44,566 nucleotides of DNA from an uncultured Saprospiraceae bacterium (GTDB lineage Bacteria > Bacteroidota > Bacteroidia > Chitinophagales > Saprospiraceae). Made by a program: the position numbers and the translations under genes. Where the stretch lies: contig CALJOK010000084.1 of NCBI GenBank assembly GCA_937981555.1, forward strand, positions 1 through 44,566, read 5' to 3'. This document shows, in pieces, positions 25,323 through 34,290 of the stretch. The first letter of the stretch is position 1. Each line of letters opens with the position of its first letter. The notes under the pieces are model-generated. The model had not been told where the DNA came from and made no database searches. It was given only the letters and a program-made list of their open reading frames with translations.

Positions 25323-26405
25323 ATGAAACTAATTTACGCTCTTGTTTTTCTATTTTTTTCTACTCTTATTTTTTCTCAAGATGCAAAGCTTAGCCCGGAA
25401 TCTTTTCGAGTAACTGGCGATGCAGTTCGTACGGGAGAGCATTGTTATAGATTAACGAAAAATGTGGAATGGCAGGGAGGAACACTTTGGTATAAAAATC
25501 CAATCAATTTAAATGATCCATTTGAAATGGAAATTGACCTAAAATTTGGTTGTTCTGATAAGGGAGCAGACGGCATTGTTTTTATTTTTCATGATAGATT
25601 AAGGACAGGTAGGCCAGGAGGAGGAATGGGATTTGGGGAATTAAAACCATCGCTTGGAATTGAAATGGATACCTACCAAAATTATGATTTGGACGATCCA
25701 GAATTTGATCATATGGCTATCATGACAAATGGAAATTTGGATCATGGGAATAGCGATTTACAACCTGTTTCTATACTTCCTAATCAAAGAAATATTGAAG
25801 ATTGTAAATTGCATCGAATAAAAATTATTTGGAATCCTTATGCCAAAGAATTCCAAATTTTCATTGATAATCATCAACGTATCATTAGACAAATTGATAT
25901 TGTAGGAAATATCTTCAAAGGAAATCCTAATGTTTATTGGGGCTTTTCGGCAGCGACTGGAGGTTCGCATAATTTACAGGAAATTTGTTTAGAAAAATTG
26001 AATTTTACTGAGGTGGCGATTTTTGATAAAAAGACGAAAACTCAACTTTTGGATGGTGAAATTTATTCTTTGAAAAATGTAGAATTTGCTTCTGGGAAAT
26101 CAATCTTAAAAACAGATGATTTGAAAGAATTGAATCGCTTGGTTAACTTGCTCAAAGAAAATAAACAAATGGATATTTTTATTTATGGTAACACAGATAG
26201 TTCAGGTGATGCTAAAATGAATAAAATTATTTCACAAAAAAGAGCTGACGAAGTAGCAAAATATTTAAGACGAAATGGTATTGATAAAAAAAGAATTAAG
26301 GCAAAAGGGTATGGAGAGCGTTTTCCAAAAGAAAGTAATGGAACGGTGGAAGGCAGAAAAATAAATAGGAGAGTGGATGTTTATTTGGTGAAGCCGAGAG
26401 CTTAA
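25323..26405 (+). CDS. L-type lectin domain fused to OmpA peptidoglycan-binding domain
   Basis: This 360-residue protein has a signal peptide (FFSTLIFSQ) and a legume-lectin-like beta-sandwich (about 25-230). That domain includes GADGIVFIFHDR, LGIEMDTYQNYD and YWGFSAATGGSHNLQEI, the canonical strands and the Asp-containing sugar/calcium loop of L-type lectins. A C-terminal OmpA/MotB domain follows (about 245-360, FASGKSILKTDDLKELN, IYGNTDSSGDAKMN, SQKRADEVAKYLRRNGID, GRKINRRVDVYL), which binds peptidoglycan. The protein probably links a carbohydrate ligand to the cell wall, in the periplasm or through the outer membrane. Single lectin-OmpA fusions occur in Bacteroidota but the ligand is unknown. 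Confidence 0.88.
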   Translation: MKLIYALVFLFFSTLIFSQDAKLSPESFRVTGDAVRTGEHCYRLTKNVEWQGGTLWYKNPINLNDPFEMEIDLKFGCSDKGADGIVFIFHDRLRTGRPGGGMGFGELKPSLGIEMDTYQNYDLDDPEFDHMAIMTNGNLDHGNSDLQPVSILPNQRNIEDCKLHRIKIIWNPYAKEFQIFIDNHQRIIRQIDIVGNIFKGNPNVYWGFSAATGGSHNLQEICLEKLNFTEVAIFDKKTKTQLLDGEIYSLKNVEFASGKSILKTDDLKELNRLVNLLKENKQMDIFIYGNTDSSGDAKMNKIISQKRADEVAKYLRRNGIDKKRIKAKGYGERFPKESNGTVEGRKINRRVDVYLVKPRA

Positions 26406-26420
26406 TTTTTGTTTTTTAAT

Positions 26421-26456
26421 AATCCGTGCCACGGTTTTGGAACCATGACACGGATT
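26421..26456. terminator. terminator between lectin-OmpA and alcohol dehydrogenase genes
   Basis: AATCCGTGCCACGG pairs with CCATGACACGGATT (12 of 14 bases) over an 8-base loop, with T/A-rich flanks on both sides. The genes are convergent and probably share it. Confidence 0.75.
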
Positions 26457-26464
26457 GAAATATT

Positions 26465-27625
26465 TTAGTAACTCATTTTTACTATTTTTTCTACATCTTC
26501 AGGAGCTAAAGTTCGGTGCTCACCTAATCCTTTCCAACCTCGATCTACAAATCTTTGTGCAATCGTTTCAGCTGTTCCTTCGTAATCTTCGGTGTATTCT
26601 TTTAAGGTAGTTTTGATATCTAAGGAATGTAAAAACTCTTCTGTTTTTACAATAGCAGCTTTTGCTTTTTCCTCGATAGTTCCTTCTGAGATATTCCAAA
26701 CTCGCTCACCGTACTGTGCTAGTTTTTCTTTCTTCGCTTCCAAATTATATCGGTAGTGACTTGGAGCGATGATCGCTAAAGTTCGAGCATGATCGATACC
26801 ATAAAGTGCGGTCAACTCATGTCCCATCATATGTACCGCCCAATCAGTTGGTACGCCTAATTGAATCAAACCATTCAATGCCATCGTGCATGACCACATA
26901 AAATTAGAAGCTGCTTCATAATCAGTAGGATCAGCAATAATTCGAGGCGCAATCTCAATCAAAGTTTGTAAAATTCCTTCTGCAATTCTGTCTTGCAAAA
27001 ATGCTCCAGCAGGATAAGTCATATATTGTTCCAGTACGTGTGTGTATGCGTCAACGATTCCATTGGCCAATTGCCTTTTAGGAATAGAATGAACGACTTG
27101 AGGATCTAAAATAGAAAATTGAGGAAATAACCCTGGACCTCCCATGGTTCTTTTTTCCTTCAAAGAATGGCGAGTGATGACTGATCCAGAATTCATTTCA
27201 GAACCTGTTGCTGGCAAAGTCAAAACTGTTCCAAATGGCATTCCTTTATAAGTCCGAATTGATTTCGCTAAAATATCCCAAGGTTCATCACCTTCATATA
27301 AAGCAGCTGCGGAAAGAAATTTCACGCCATCAATTACAGAACCACCACCCACGGCAAGTAAAAAAGTTACCTTTTCTTCTTTGATAATTTTCAAGGCATC
27401 CATCAAAATATCATATTCTGGGTTGGCAGGAATTCCTCCAAATTCAATTACCTCAAATCCTTCCAACGCAGATTTTACTTGTTCATAAACACCATTTCGT
27501 TTGATACTTCCACCTCCGTAGAGCATCATGATTTTTGCTTCTGTTGGAAGTTGTTTAGTTAATTTTGGAATAGTGTCTTTTCCAAAAATAATTTTAGTGG
27601 GATTCTTAAATTCGAAATTCTTCAT
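26465..27625 (-). CDS. yqhD: iron-type alcohol dehydrogenase, YqhD-like
   Basis: The 386-residue protein matches E. coli YqhD closely in length and motifs: PTKIIFGKDTI at the start, FLLAVGGGSVIDGVKF (nucleotide-binding GGGS), TLPATGSEMNSGSVI, GIVDAYTHVLEQYMT with the metal ligands D and H, and GHELTALYGIDHARTLAI with two more metal histidines. YqhD is an NADPH-dependent aldehyde reductase with a catalytic zinc that detoxifies short-chain and lipid-peroxidation aldehydes in the cytoplasm. A conserved role is inferred. It is separated from the upstream CHAT gene by a strong terminator, so it has its own promoter; CAAACTA at 27676-27682 is near but not at consensus on the reverse strand. Confidence 0.92.
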   Translation of the reverse strand: MKNFEFKNPTKIIFGKDTIPKLTKQLPTEAKIMMLYGGGSIKRNGVYEQVKSALEGFEVIEFGGIPANPEYDILMDALKIIKEEKVTFLLAVGGGSVIDGVKFLSAAALYEGDEPWDILAKSIRTYKGMPFGTVLTLPATGSEMNSGSVITRHSLKEKRTMGGPGLFPQFSILDPQVVHSIPKRQLANGIVDAYTHVLEQYMTYPAGAFLQDRIAEGILQTLIEIAPRIIADPTDYEAASNFMWSCTMALNGLIQLGVPTDWAVHMMGHELTALYGIDHARTLAIIAPSHYRYNLEAKKEKLAQYGERVWNISEGTIEEKAKAAIVKTEEFLHSLDIKTTLKEYTEDYEGTAETIAQRFVDRGWKGLGEHRTLAPEDVEKIVKMSY

Positions 27626-27705
27626 TTTATTTTTGATTTTATTATTTGATTGTTCTGTAACTGGAGATAAAGAAACAAACTATTTTTATTTTAGTTGTAA
27701 AAATA

Positions 27706-27741
27706 AAAAAGGGTTTTAAAATTAATTTTAAAACCCTTTTT
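27706..27741 (-). terminator. terminator after the giant CHAT gene
   Basis: A perfect 36-base palindrome (AAAAAGGGTTTTAAAATT and its complement) ends in T runs on both strands. It lies 18 bases past the stop codon of the leftward CHAT gene. Confidence 0.9.
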
Positions 27742-27758
27742 ACTCCAATTGTAATTAT

Positions 27759-30700
27759 CTATCGAAGACCTTTAAAGAAATCAATCAATTCTATAATTGC
27801 TTGAAGTGTTGCTTCTATATTTCTTCTTTTCGTTTTAGATTTTGATTTTTCCATCATTATTAAAGCATCATAAATATATTCCATTTGGAGAATTTCAGTA
27901 GCAATATGTCTAGGGGAACCTCCTCCTTTTTTCCAAGCATTACTATAAGTTGATTTAATAGCTTGAACAATATTATTCCGAATTTTAAGATTTTCTAAAT
28001 TTACAGTTTTACAGTTATTTTTTTTATCCTCTTTTTCATCAATATAAAAAAGCAATTCCGCTTGCATTAAATTGACGGGCTTAATGATGTCCCAAAATCC
28101 ATCATGATCCTTTTTATTTTTATTTAAATCTCTGTTTAAATTTTCAATAAAAGTTAAAGTACAACCCTGTAGTATTTTATCTAATTCTGTTAGTCGTTTT
28201 TTATCATTAATAATTTTTTCAGCAATAATCCAACTGGTCAATGAATAAGTACCCTGACCTATTTCATATCCTGAACGGTAGTGGTCAGCGGAAGAAATAA
28301 GTGCATCTCGTTTATCTTTATCAATGATAAGATACCGTCGTTTTTGAATACTCGCCATGAGGTTATGTCTCTCGACCGTTTCACCTATCTCCAACAAGTC
28401 TGTCATCTTTTTAAGAATGATAGACAGCTCGTCGTTCAGAAGGTTTTTATCTTCTTTATCACTAAACTTAGGAAGCACTTTTATTTTGCAATTACACCAT
28501 AGTTCTAATGATTTGACAGAAAAATTAGCTTCCTTTTCTCTGAATAATGAACTGAATTTATTTAATGCAATTTCATATTTTTGTAATTCTACATAAGCCA
28601 CAATTTCCATTTCTGTGACGATAGCGTTCCTTAAGTTTGACTCATCAATTCCTCGTGATATCTTTTGAAGTTTTTCGAAAAAATCAATTTCTCTTTTTCG
28701 ATTTGATTTGGTGTCATCAATTAGGTTTTCTAAATCAATTAATATTTCTTTTTCTAAAATATAATTAAATTCTTCACCCAATTTTTTAGGCTTTTTAACT
28801 AACTGATAAAATTGGTCTCCGTAACATTGATAAGCGCCCCAAGTGTTAGTTCTTGGATATTCTCTAAAGCAAGCTGTTCGAGCAGCTTTTACTGCTTCTG
28901 CAAACATTTCACCTGCTAGCATTTTTTCATAAAAAACTTCTGCAAACCTTTTTGCTGCGGAATCATCAACTGCCCAACCTGCTACTACTACTGCCTTGAC
29001 ACCATTCTCAATAAATTGAACTCCGATATTTGCAGCCAATTTAAATTTATTTCTAAAGTGTTCTTCTTTTTCTTCATTTACTTCGCCCATGTAACAACTA
29101 TTCACAAAAACCAATTCTGGTGTACTACTAATTTGATTAATTTCTGCTGCAGTAAGGACAATATTATTAGACAGTAATATTCCAGATTTTTTGTTTTCGC
29201 CATAGTCAATCACTCCATGACTAGCGATGTGAATTATTTTATATTCTTCATATAGTTTTTTGAATATTTCTCGAAATGGTTCATTGATTCGAGCAGTAGT
29301 TTCGAAACCACTTTTTTGCAATAACCCATCAACTAGTTGCGCTTCTATTGCTGCCTCTGGAAGTTGAGGTACTCCAGCTTTTTTATCTAAAGTGGGATCA
29401 CCAATAATTAAGGCAGTTTTTTTAATCACAGGTTTTATCAATTTACGACTATGCGACGTAGCTAATTGCCGAATCATACCAGCCGAGACTACGATTGGTA
29501 CTTCTAAGTTCGCATCATAATTTAATAACTCCCAAGGGTAGCTTGCCGTCTTATGATCTAAAATCAATAGAATATTTTGCTGGTTTCTAAAAGACATTTT
29601 AAAGTCATTAGGAATCAATAATTCAAAAATCACTTTGGTTAATTCTCTATCCCAATTGGTATGTTTTTTATTATCATCGAGCAATGCATCAATGATACTG
29701 AGGTTGGCAAATGATTTATTAACATCAACCATTGCTCGACCAGTAGAAGCACTAAAAGCTAGGTGTCTAGTATTACTTGCCGTATCTTCCTGGATGACGG
29801 AAGTAATTCTTTTCCACCATTCTTTTTGATTATTTAATGGTAAATATGACCTGATCCCATCAGCTCTTTCCAAAGGATGTTCCAATTGAATATGGTAAGC
29901 ACTATTGCTTTTTTGAATTTGATTTAAAAGAAAGAAGGTATCATCAGCTTTGTCTTTATACAATTCAATAAATTCTATTTCAGCAATCAAAGGCAAGTCA
30001 GCCTCCATGTTTAATACCTTTTTGTTGGCATTTACAATTCCCTCCAAAATACCATTGATAGAATTATTTAAAGAAAGGTTAGCATAATCACTACCAATCA
30101 AAAGAGTCGAAATCCCAATTCTATCGTTACCATTTTTATAACTATGTTTGCAAACAGAAAGCATATATTCCAAACAGCCTAATTCAATTGTTTCACTTAA
30201 TTTAAATGGAGTCAAATCTTCGGCCGATCCTAATCCGACTACGACGACACCTAGATCATGATGGTCATCTTCCAGGTGAATTAAGTTAGTTCCAATGGCA
30301 CCAGGATATAAACCAAATCCCTCTCTCTCAGATAGTTTATTTTCCAACATACCATCAATGACTTGTTCGGCACTTACAATTCCATCATCTTTGAAATGTC
30401 CTACAAGAATAGGATGTGATGCATAACGTAGATGCCCATTCTTTACAATAATTTTTATCTCATGTTGAGTTTCATTATTTTTTGTTTGATAGATAGGATC
30501 GGTATTTAAGCCTAAAATATTCTTTGCTAAAATATTGACATCATTAGTCAGCACTTCTTTATTTTCGGCAAAAACCACAGTTTGGATAGCTCGCGAAGTT
30601 GGTTGTTTATTCGGCAAGCGATTAGTAGTACCATTAGATAAAATATCTTTGATTGCTTCGAATCGATTTTTGTCATTAGCCAATTCTCCATGAGAAGTAT

Positions 30701-33179
30701 CGGCATAGAAAATTTGATGGCTTTCCAATTGTTTAGGGATGCCAGTCTCCCAAGTAACACTACCATCACCTTCGCCTGTTGCTTGGAATGCTAACTCATA
30801 ATACTTATCAGTAAAAAGTCCAGGGGCAGCAATTCCTTCTAGAATTTTTATCGTATTAGTTTCACTAAAAATCCCACCATATTGATCTCGATAAACAAAA
30901 TTGGTAAGCGTCTTGTCTGCCTTTCCAGCGATATAATAAACCTTATTTAAATTCCAATCATCAAATTGGTGGAACTTCTCTTTATATTTTTTTAACTCTT
31001 GTAAGTCATCTTTATTTGGCAAAGCCCATACGGAGTCATCTGTTAAACCTTGGAGAATTTTCCAAAGTTCTAAATCAGTAAAATCATGTGCTCCTTCAAA
31101 AATTGGAAGCAACTCTAACAGACCTCTATAGCGAACAAAAATTTCTAATAAATCTTTTCTACTTTGAAAAAGAGCAAGACGACTAACACTTTTGATTTGT
31201 CCAGCTATGCCTGTAATTACTTCAGCTATGCCGTAAGAACCTTGCCAGGGAGTTCCCAAAAGAATACATTTAAAACTAGGCATGGCATTTAATTTATCCC
31301 AAGTATCTTTATGATTCATCATCATATCTCGCGTCACTAATCCACCCATAGAGTGAGCAATAATATGAATCGGTTGACCATGTTTAAGAAGATCATTCTC
31401 GATTTTATTGGCTAATTTTTTTCCTGAAACGGTTAATGATTTTCGCCAGTCATATGGGAAAACAACTACATCATATTCTTCATTGAGATCATTAACTAAT
31501 TTTCCATAAGCAGTTCCGACTACTGATTTTGCGGAAATATTTTTATTGTCCATGTGAAGTTGAGACAATTGTCCTCCAGCCATTTTTAAATAGTCAATCC
31601 ATATTTCAGAGTCACCATTGGATAAATTCGAACCCATAATCCCAGGGATTACAATGACGATAGGACGATCACCTAAAATAGGAGTTGGCTCTAAACTTCC
31701 ACCAGGAAGAATGGTACTGATATTTCGATTTCGTTCCCCTCTAGCGACAGTTTTAAATTGAGGAGGAGACTTAAAAGGAGGATTCGTTATTGCAATAAAA
31801 ATATTGGTTCGAGAATTTTTATTTTTAAAATAGCAGAAGTGATCTACTGCGCCGCCATCTACAAATTTGTAATAAATTTCATTCTCTCTAACTACGCCCA
31901 TATACATAGAGTCGGTGTCTACTACAAAATCATTATCTAAGCGATAAAATAATTTTGCCATAATAGTCATCAATGTTTTTTTGATGCCACCCATTCCTGC
32001 ATTTCCTGCAATGACTACTAAATCGCTATGGATTTTTATTTGATGATTGTTGAGTATTTTTTGGAGGGGAGTGCTCGGAACCATACATTCCAAACCGGGT
32101 AAAATATTTGGATCAGTTCGTTGTTCGACAATAGCTAAGAGCAATGATTTGATCCCAATAAAGAGAGGGTTGGTTTTTAATCCTGTACCGTATCCGATGA
32201 CATTTAACAATATGTTTAAAAAATGATCTATCCGTTTGGTCAAGATGGTTGTTCCTGCCGCAGGGCAAGCGACTCGAACAAATTTTTCAACAACGATATT
32301 TTTTTGACGAGAGACTTTATTTAATTCTTTTAAAATAGATACATCTTTATCTCTTCCTAAGTCTTCCAGTAATTTGATTTCTTGTTTGGAAAAAAGCGAA
32401 TCAACACTACTGCAACGACATAATACTTCTCCAATAAGTCCACCTCTCGAATGACTAATCAGATGAAGTTTAGTATTTTTTGGTAAAGCCTTCAAGGCAT
32501 CAAGCGCATTCTCAAAAGGACTTTTCGTCCAGGTGCGATGCTCTAATCCTAAAATATTATTTCCATAAAATTTATAAAAATCGTTCCAGGTATCCGTTCC
32601 TTCCATTTCTCCAAATGATCCAACTGTACTCGAACTAGTTCCATGCAAAAAGAATAAAACTGGTTTTGAAATATCAACACTCGGATTATTGGTGTCGTAT
32701 GTAAATGGCGACAACTTAAAAGAAGCATTGATATTAACTACGCCTTCGTTTTCAACAATTCCAGATTCGATTTTAGCTGCAATCGCCATTGCAGAGACCT
32801 CGGCAACGATTTCTTTTGGTTTAAATATCTTTACAAATTTTAAATAAACCTTACGAACAATGCTTCGATTCGCAGTTGGAATTTCCAGGGCATTGGGAAT
32901 AAAAGTACCTACTTCATTTGAACGATTGTTGGAAGGGAAAAGCGTATTTATTTCTTCCGAAGGGGTTACCCAAATTGTACCATCTTCAAATTCGAATTCA
33001 ACTAAATCTTTCGAATCTAAATCTTCTGTGATTAATTCATCTTGACTTCCTCGAGTTGAGTTGATTTCGATAGTTCTAGAAAGTAGGAAAGAATTATTTT
33101 CAAAAAGCGCTTCCGTATCTTGAGCTTGAGTTTCGGCGTTTTTACCGTGGAGTTGAATTTTAAGTTTTGCAGATGACAT
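27759..33179 (-). CDS. giant double-hydrolase / CHAT-protease protein
   Basis: This 1806-residue protein has no signal peptide. In order it shows: a ~140-residue start; a first alpha/beta hydrolase (about 165-470) with oxyanion LHGTSSS and nucleophile HSRGG (Ser near 244); a second, LCAT-like hydrolase (about 500-840) with VIPGIMGSN, AHSMGG (Ser near 610), GDGSVTW and SHGEL (His near 830); a segment like the macro-type N-domain of M17 aminopeptidases (about 890-1060, GVVVVGLGSAEDLTP); a CHAT caspase-like protease (about 1180-1440) with HIASHG (His near 1321) and FVNSCYMG (Cys near 1362); and a 360-residue helical, TPR-like tail. All catalytic residues seem present. CHAT proteases often act in immunity or cell death and lipases attack membranes; that role here is inference. 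It is transcribed alone, with terminators on either side. Confidence 0.85.
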   Translation of the reverse strand: MSSAKLKIQLHGKNAETQAQDTEALFENNSFLLSRTIEINSTRGSQDELITEDLDSKDLVEFEFEDGTIWVTPSEEINTLFPSNNRSNEVGTFIPNALEIPTANRSIVRKVYLKFVKIFKPKEIVAEVSAMAIAAKIESGIVENEGVVNINASFKLSPFTYDTNNPSVDISKPVLFFLHGTSSSTVGSFGEMEGTDTWNDFYKFYGNNILGLEHRTWTKSPFENALDALKALPKNTKLHLISHSRGGLIGEVLCRCSSVDSLFSKQEIKLLEDLGRDKDVSILKELNKVSRQKNIVVEKFVRVACPAAGTTILTKRIDHFLNILLNVIGYGTGLKTNPLFIGIKSLLLAIVEQRTDPNILPGLECMVPSTPLQKILNNHQIKIHSDLVVIAGNAGMGGIKKTLMTIMAKLFYRLDNDFVVDTDSMYMGVVRENEIYYKFVDGGAVDHFCYFKNKNSRTNIFIAITNPPFKSPPQFKTVARGERNRNISTILPGGSLEPTPILGDRPIVIVIPGIMGSNLSNGDSEIWIDYLKMAGGQLSQLHMDNKNISAKSVVGTAYGKLVNDLNEEYDVVVFPYDWRKSLTVSGKKLANKIENDLLKHGQPIHIIAHSMGGLVTRDMMMNHKDTWDKLNAMPSFKCILLGTPWQGSYGIAEVITGIAGQIKSVSRLALFQSRKDLLEIFVRYRGLLELLPIFEGAHDFTDLELWKILQGLTDDSVWALPNKDDLQELKKYKEKFHQFDDWNLNKVYYIAGKADKTLTNFVYRDQYGGIFSETNTIKILEGIAAPGLFTDKYYELAFQATGEGDGSVTWETGIPKQLESHQIFYADTSHGELANDKNRFEAIKDILSNGTTNRLPNKQPTSRAIQTVVFAENKEVLTNDVNILAKNILGLNTDPIYQTKNNETQHEIKIIVKNGHLRYASHPILVGHFKDDGIVSAEQVIDGMLENKLSEREGFGLYPGAIGTNLIHLEDDHHDLGVVVVGLGSAEDLTPFKLSETIELGCLEYMLSVCKHSYKNGNDRIGISTLLIGSDYANLSLNNSINGILEGIVNANKKVLNMEADLPLIAEIEFIELYKDKADDTFFLLNQIQKSNSAYHIQLEHPLERADGIRSYLPLNNQKEWWKRITSVIQEDTASNTRHLAFSASTGRAMVDVNKSFANLSIIDALLDDNKKHTNWDRELTKVIFELLIPNDFKMSFRNQQNILLILDHKTASYPWELLNYDANLEVPIVVSAGMIRQLATSHSRKLIKPVIKKTALIIGDPTLDKKAGVPQLPEAAIEAQLVDGLLQKSGFETTARINEPFREIFKKLYEEYKIIHIASHGVIDYGENKKSGILLSNNIVLTAAEINQISSTPELVFVNSCYMGEVNEEKEEHFRNKFKLAANIGVQFIENGVKAVVVAGWAVDDSAAKRFAEVFYEKMLAGEMFAEAVKAARTACFREYPRTNTWGAYQCYGDQFYQLVKKPKKLGEEFNYILEKEILIDLENLIDDTKSNRKREIDFFEKLQKISRGIDESNLRNAIVTEMEIVAYVELQKYEIALNKFSSLFREKEANFSVKSLELWCNCKIKVLPKFSDKEDKNLLNDELSIILKKMTDLLEIGETVERHNLMASIQKRRYLIIDKDKRDALISSADHYRSGYEIGQGTYSLTSWIIAEKIINDKKRLTELDKILQGCTLTFIENLNRDLNKNKKDHDGFWDIIKPVNLMQAELLFYIDEKEDKKNNCKTVNLENLKIRNNIVQAIKSTYSNAWKKGGGSPRHIATEILQMEYIYDALIMMEKSKSKTKRRNIEATLQAIIELIDFFKGLR

Positions 33180-33349
33180 CTTTTGGTTTGTTGAAGGTTT
33201 TATGAAAAATGTAAATGTATTGTTATTTCTTAAAGATAAAAAAGAATGATATAAGTATAAAGTTAATTATAATGATGGGAAAACAAAGGAGAATTGGAGT
33301 GAATTTTTCTTAAAAGAAAGCAAATCAAGAAGTGATGTTTTGATAAAAT

Positions 33350-33386
33350 AAAAAAGGTGTAAGTCAATGAGACTTACACCTTTTTT
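33350..33386 (-). terminator. terminator between the TPR-like and CHAT genes
   Basis: AAAAAAGGTGTAAGTC and GACTTACACCTTTTTT form a perfect 16-base-pair stem with a 5-base loop. It ends transcription of the leftward gene at 33403-34170, so the CHAT gene needs its own promoter within 33180-33349, where no consensus element was found. Confidence 0.9.
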
Positions 33387-33402
33387 TATCAAGTGAAACT
33401 AT

Positions 33403-34170
33403 TTAGTTTTTATCCGCCCCATCCTTTTTCTCAATTGTATCATTTTGTGGAACTAACGGTTTCTTATTTTCATATTTTTTTATGCTTGGATGTTTAGGTT
33501 GATACATCCTAGTAGAATCAATATATGCTCTGGCCATCACGTCATCACCAAGCGCTTCATATCCTGCAGCAATATGACTAGTTCTTCTTCCACTATTTGT
33601 TGGAATCTTTTTTAGTTTTTTGATCTCAGCTTTGAGTTCATCTTTTGCCTTTCGGTCATTGGGATTTGATTTGAATGATTCAATCTTTTTATCCACCTCG
33701 ATCACATTGACCACCTCCGCAGCTTGTAAGTTTGTAGGAGATTTGACCAAAGCTTCTTTCGCTAAAGTTGATGCTTTTTCTGTTTTTCCAAGCTCCAAAT
33801 TAGCCTCACTTAAGGTGGTTAAACGTTCAGCATTACCAATCGGTCGATTACCAATTGTACCTAAGTCTTGCTCCAAAGATTTTTCCAAATCTTTATCATT
33901 TGGATTTTCTTTGAGTTCCTCCAAATCTCTTTCGATATTGATAATTCCATCAGAAATAGAAAATGATTTAATACTTGGAAAGGCAATCATAACAATCGCT
34001 AAACCGATTCCCATTAGGTGATTTTTATCTAATTCTTTATTTTTTACCATCAAAAAGATAACAACTCCAAATAGGACTGAACCTAAAAGCATTAAAATTA
34101 TTTCGTATAAAAAAAGACCATCAAATAGATTTCCCATGTGTAGTAAGGTTTTAGTGAAGAATTGCTTCAA
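33403..34170 (-). CDS. membrane-anchored protein with TPR-like helical region
   Basis: The protein is 255 residues from the first ATG; a second ATG at codon 12 (34137) is an equally good start. It has two hydrophobic helices (about 20-42 and 52-70) and then a soluble, charged, all-helical region. The repeat-like helices ERLTTLSEANLELGKTEKAS, TLAKEALVKSPTNLQAAEV and HIAAGYEALGDDVMARAYID have the spacing and small/aromatic pattern of tetratricopeptide repeats. The C-terminus is a short lysine/aspartate-rich tail. It probably sits in the inner membrane with the TPR part exposed for protein contacts. It lies upstream of the CHAT gene in the same direction but a strong terminator intervenes. A functional link to the CHAT protein is possible but unproven. 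Confidence 0.7.
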   Translation of the reverse strand: MKQFFTKTLLHMGNLFDGLFLYEIILMLLGSVLFGVVIFLMVKNKELDKNHLMGIGLAIVMIAFPSIKSFSISDGIINIERDLEELKENPNDKDLEKSLEQDLGTIGNRPIGNAERLTTLSEANLELGKTEKASTLAKEALVKSPTNLQAAEVVNVIEVDKKIESFKSNPNDRKAKDELKAEIKKLKKIPTNSGRRTSHIAAGYEALGDDVMARAYIDSTRMYQPKHPSIKKYENKKPLVPQNDTIEKKDGADKN

Positions 34171-34226
34171 AAGAAAGCATTTTCTTTAGATTATCCAATA
34201 AACGTAAATAAATATTAATTAATTTC

Positions 34227-34240
34227 ACCATTCGTCGAAA
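34227..34240. promoter_or_regulatory. LytTR/AlgR-like site in a divergent intergenic region
   Basis: ACCATTCGTCGAAA resembles the AlgR core CCGTTCGTC with one mismatch and matches TACGTTCGTCGAAAG at 25262-25276. It ends 50 bases before the paraoxonase-like start and 57 bases from the TPR-like gene's start, so it could control either. Confidence 0.35.
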
Positions 34241-34290
34241 AGTAATTTTTTTAAGATTTTAGAAAAAATGAAATATTAAAATTAAGAATT

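Noticed and set aside
33620-34021. 133-codon open frame on the + strand
   Set aside because: Antisense to the TPR-like gene; serine/leucine-rich composition typical of a reversed lysine/glutamate-rich helical frame.
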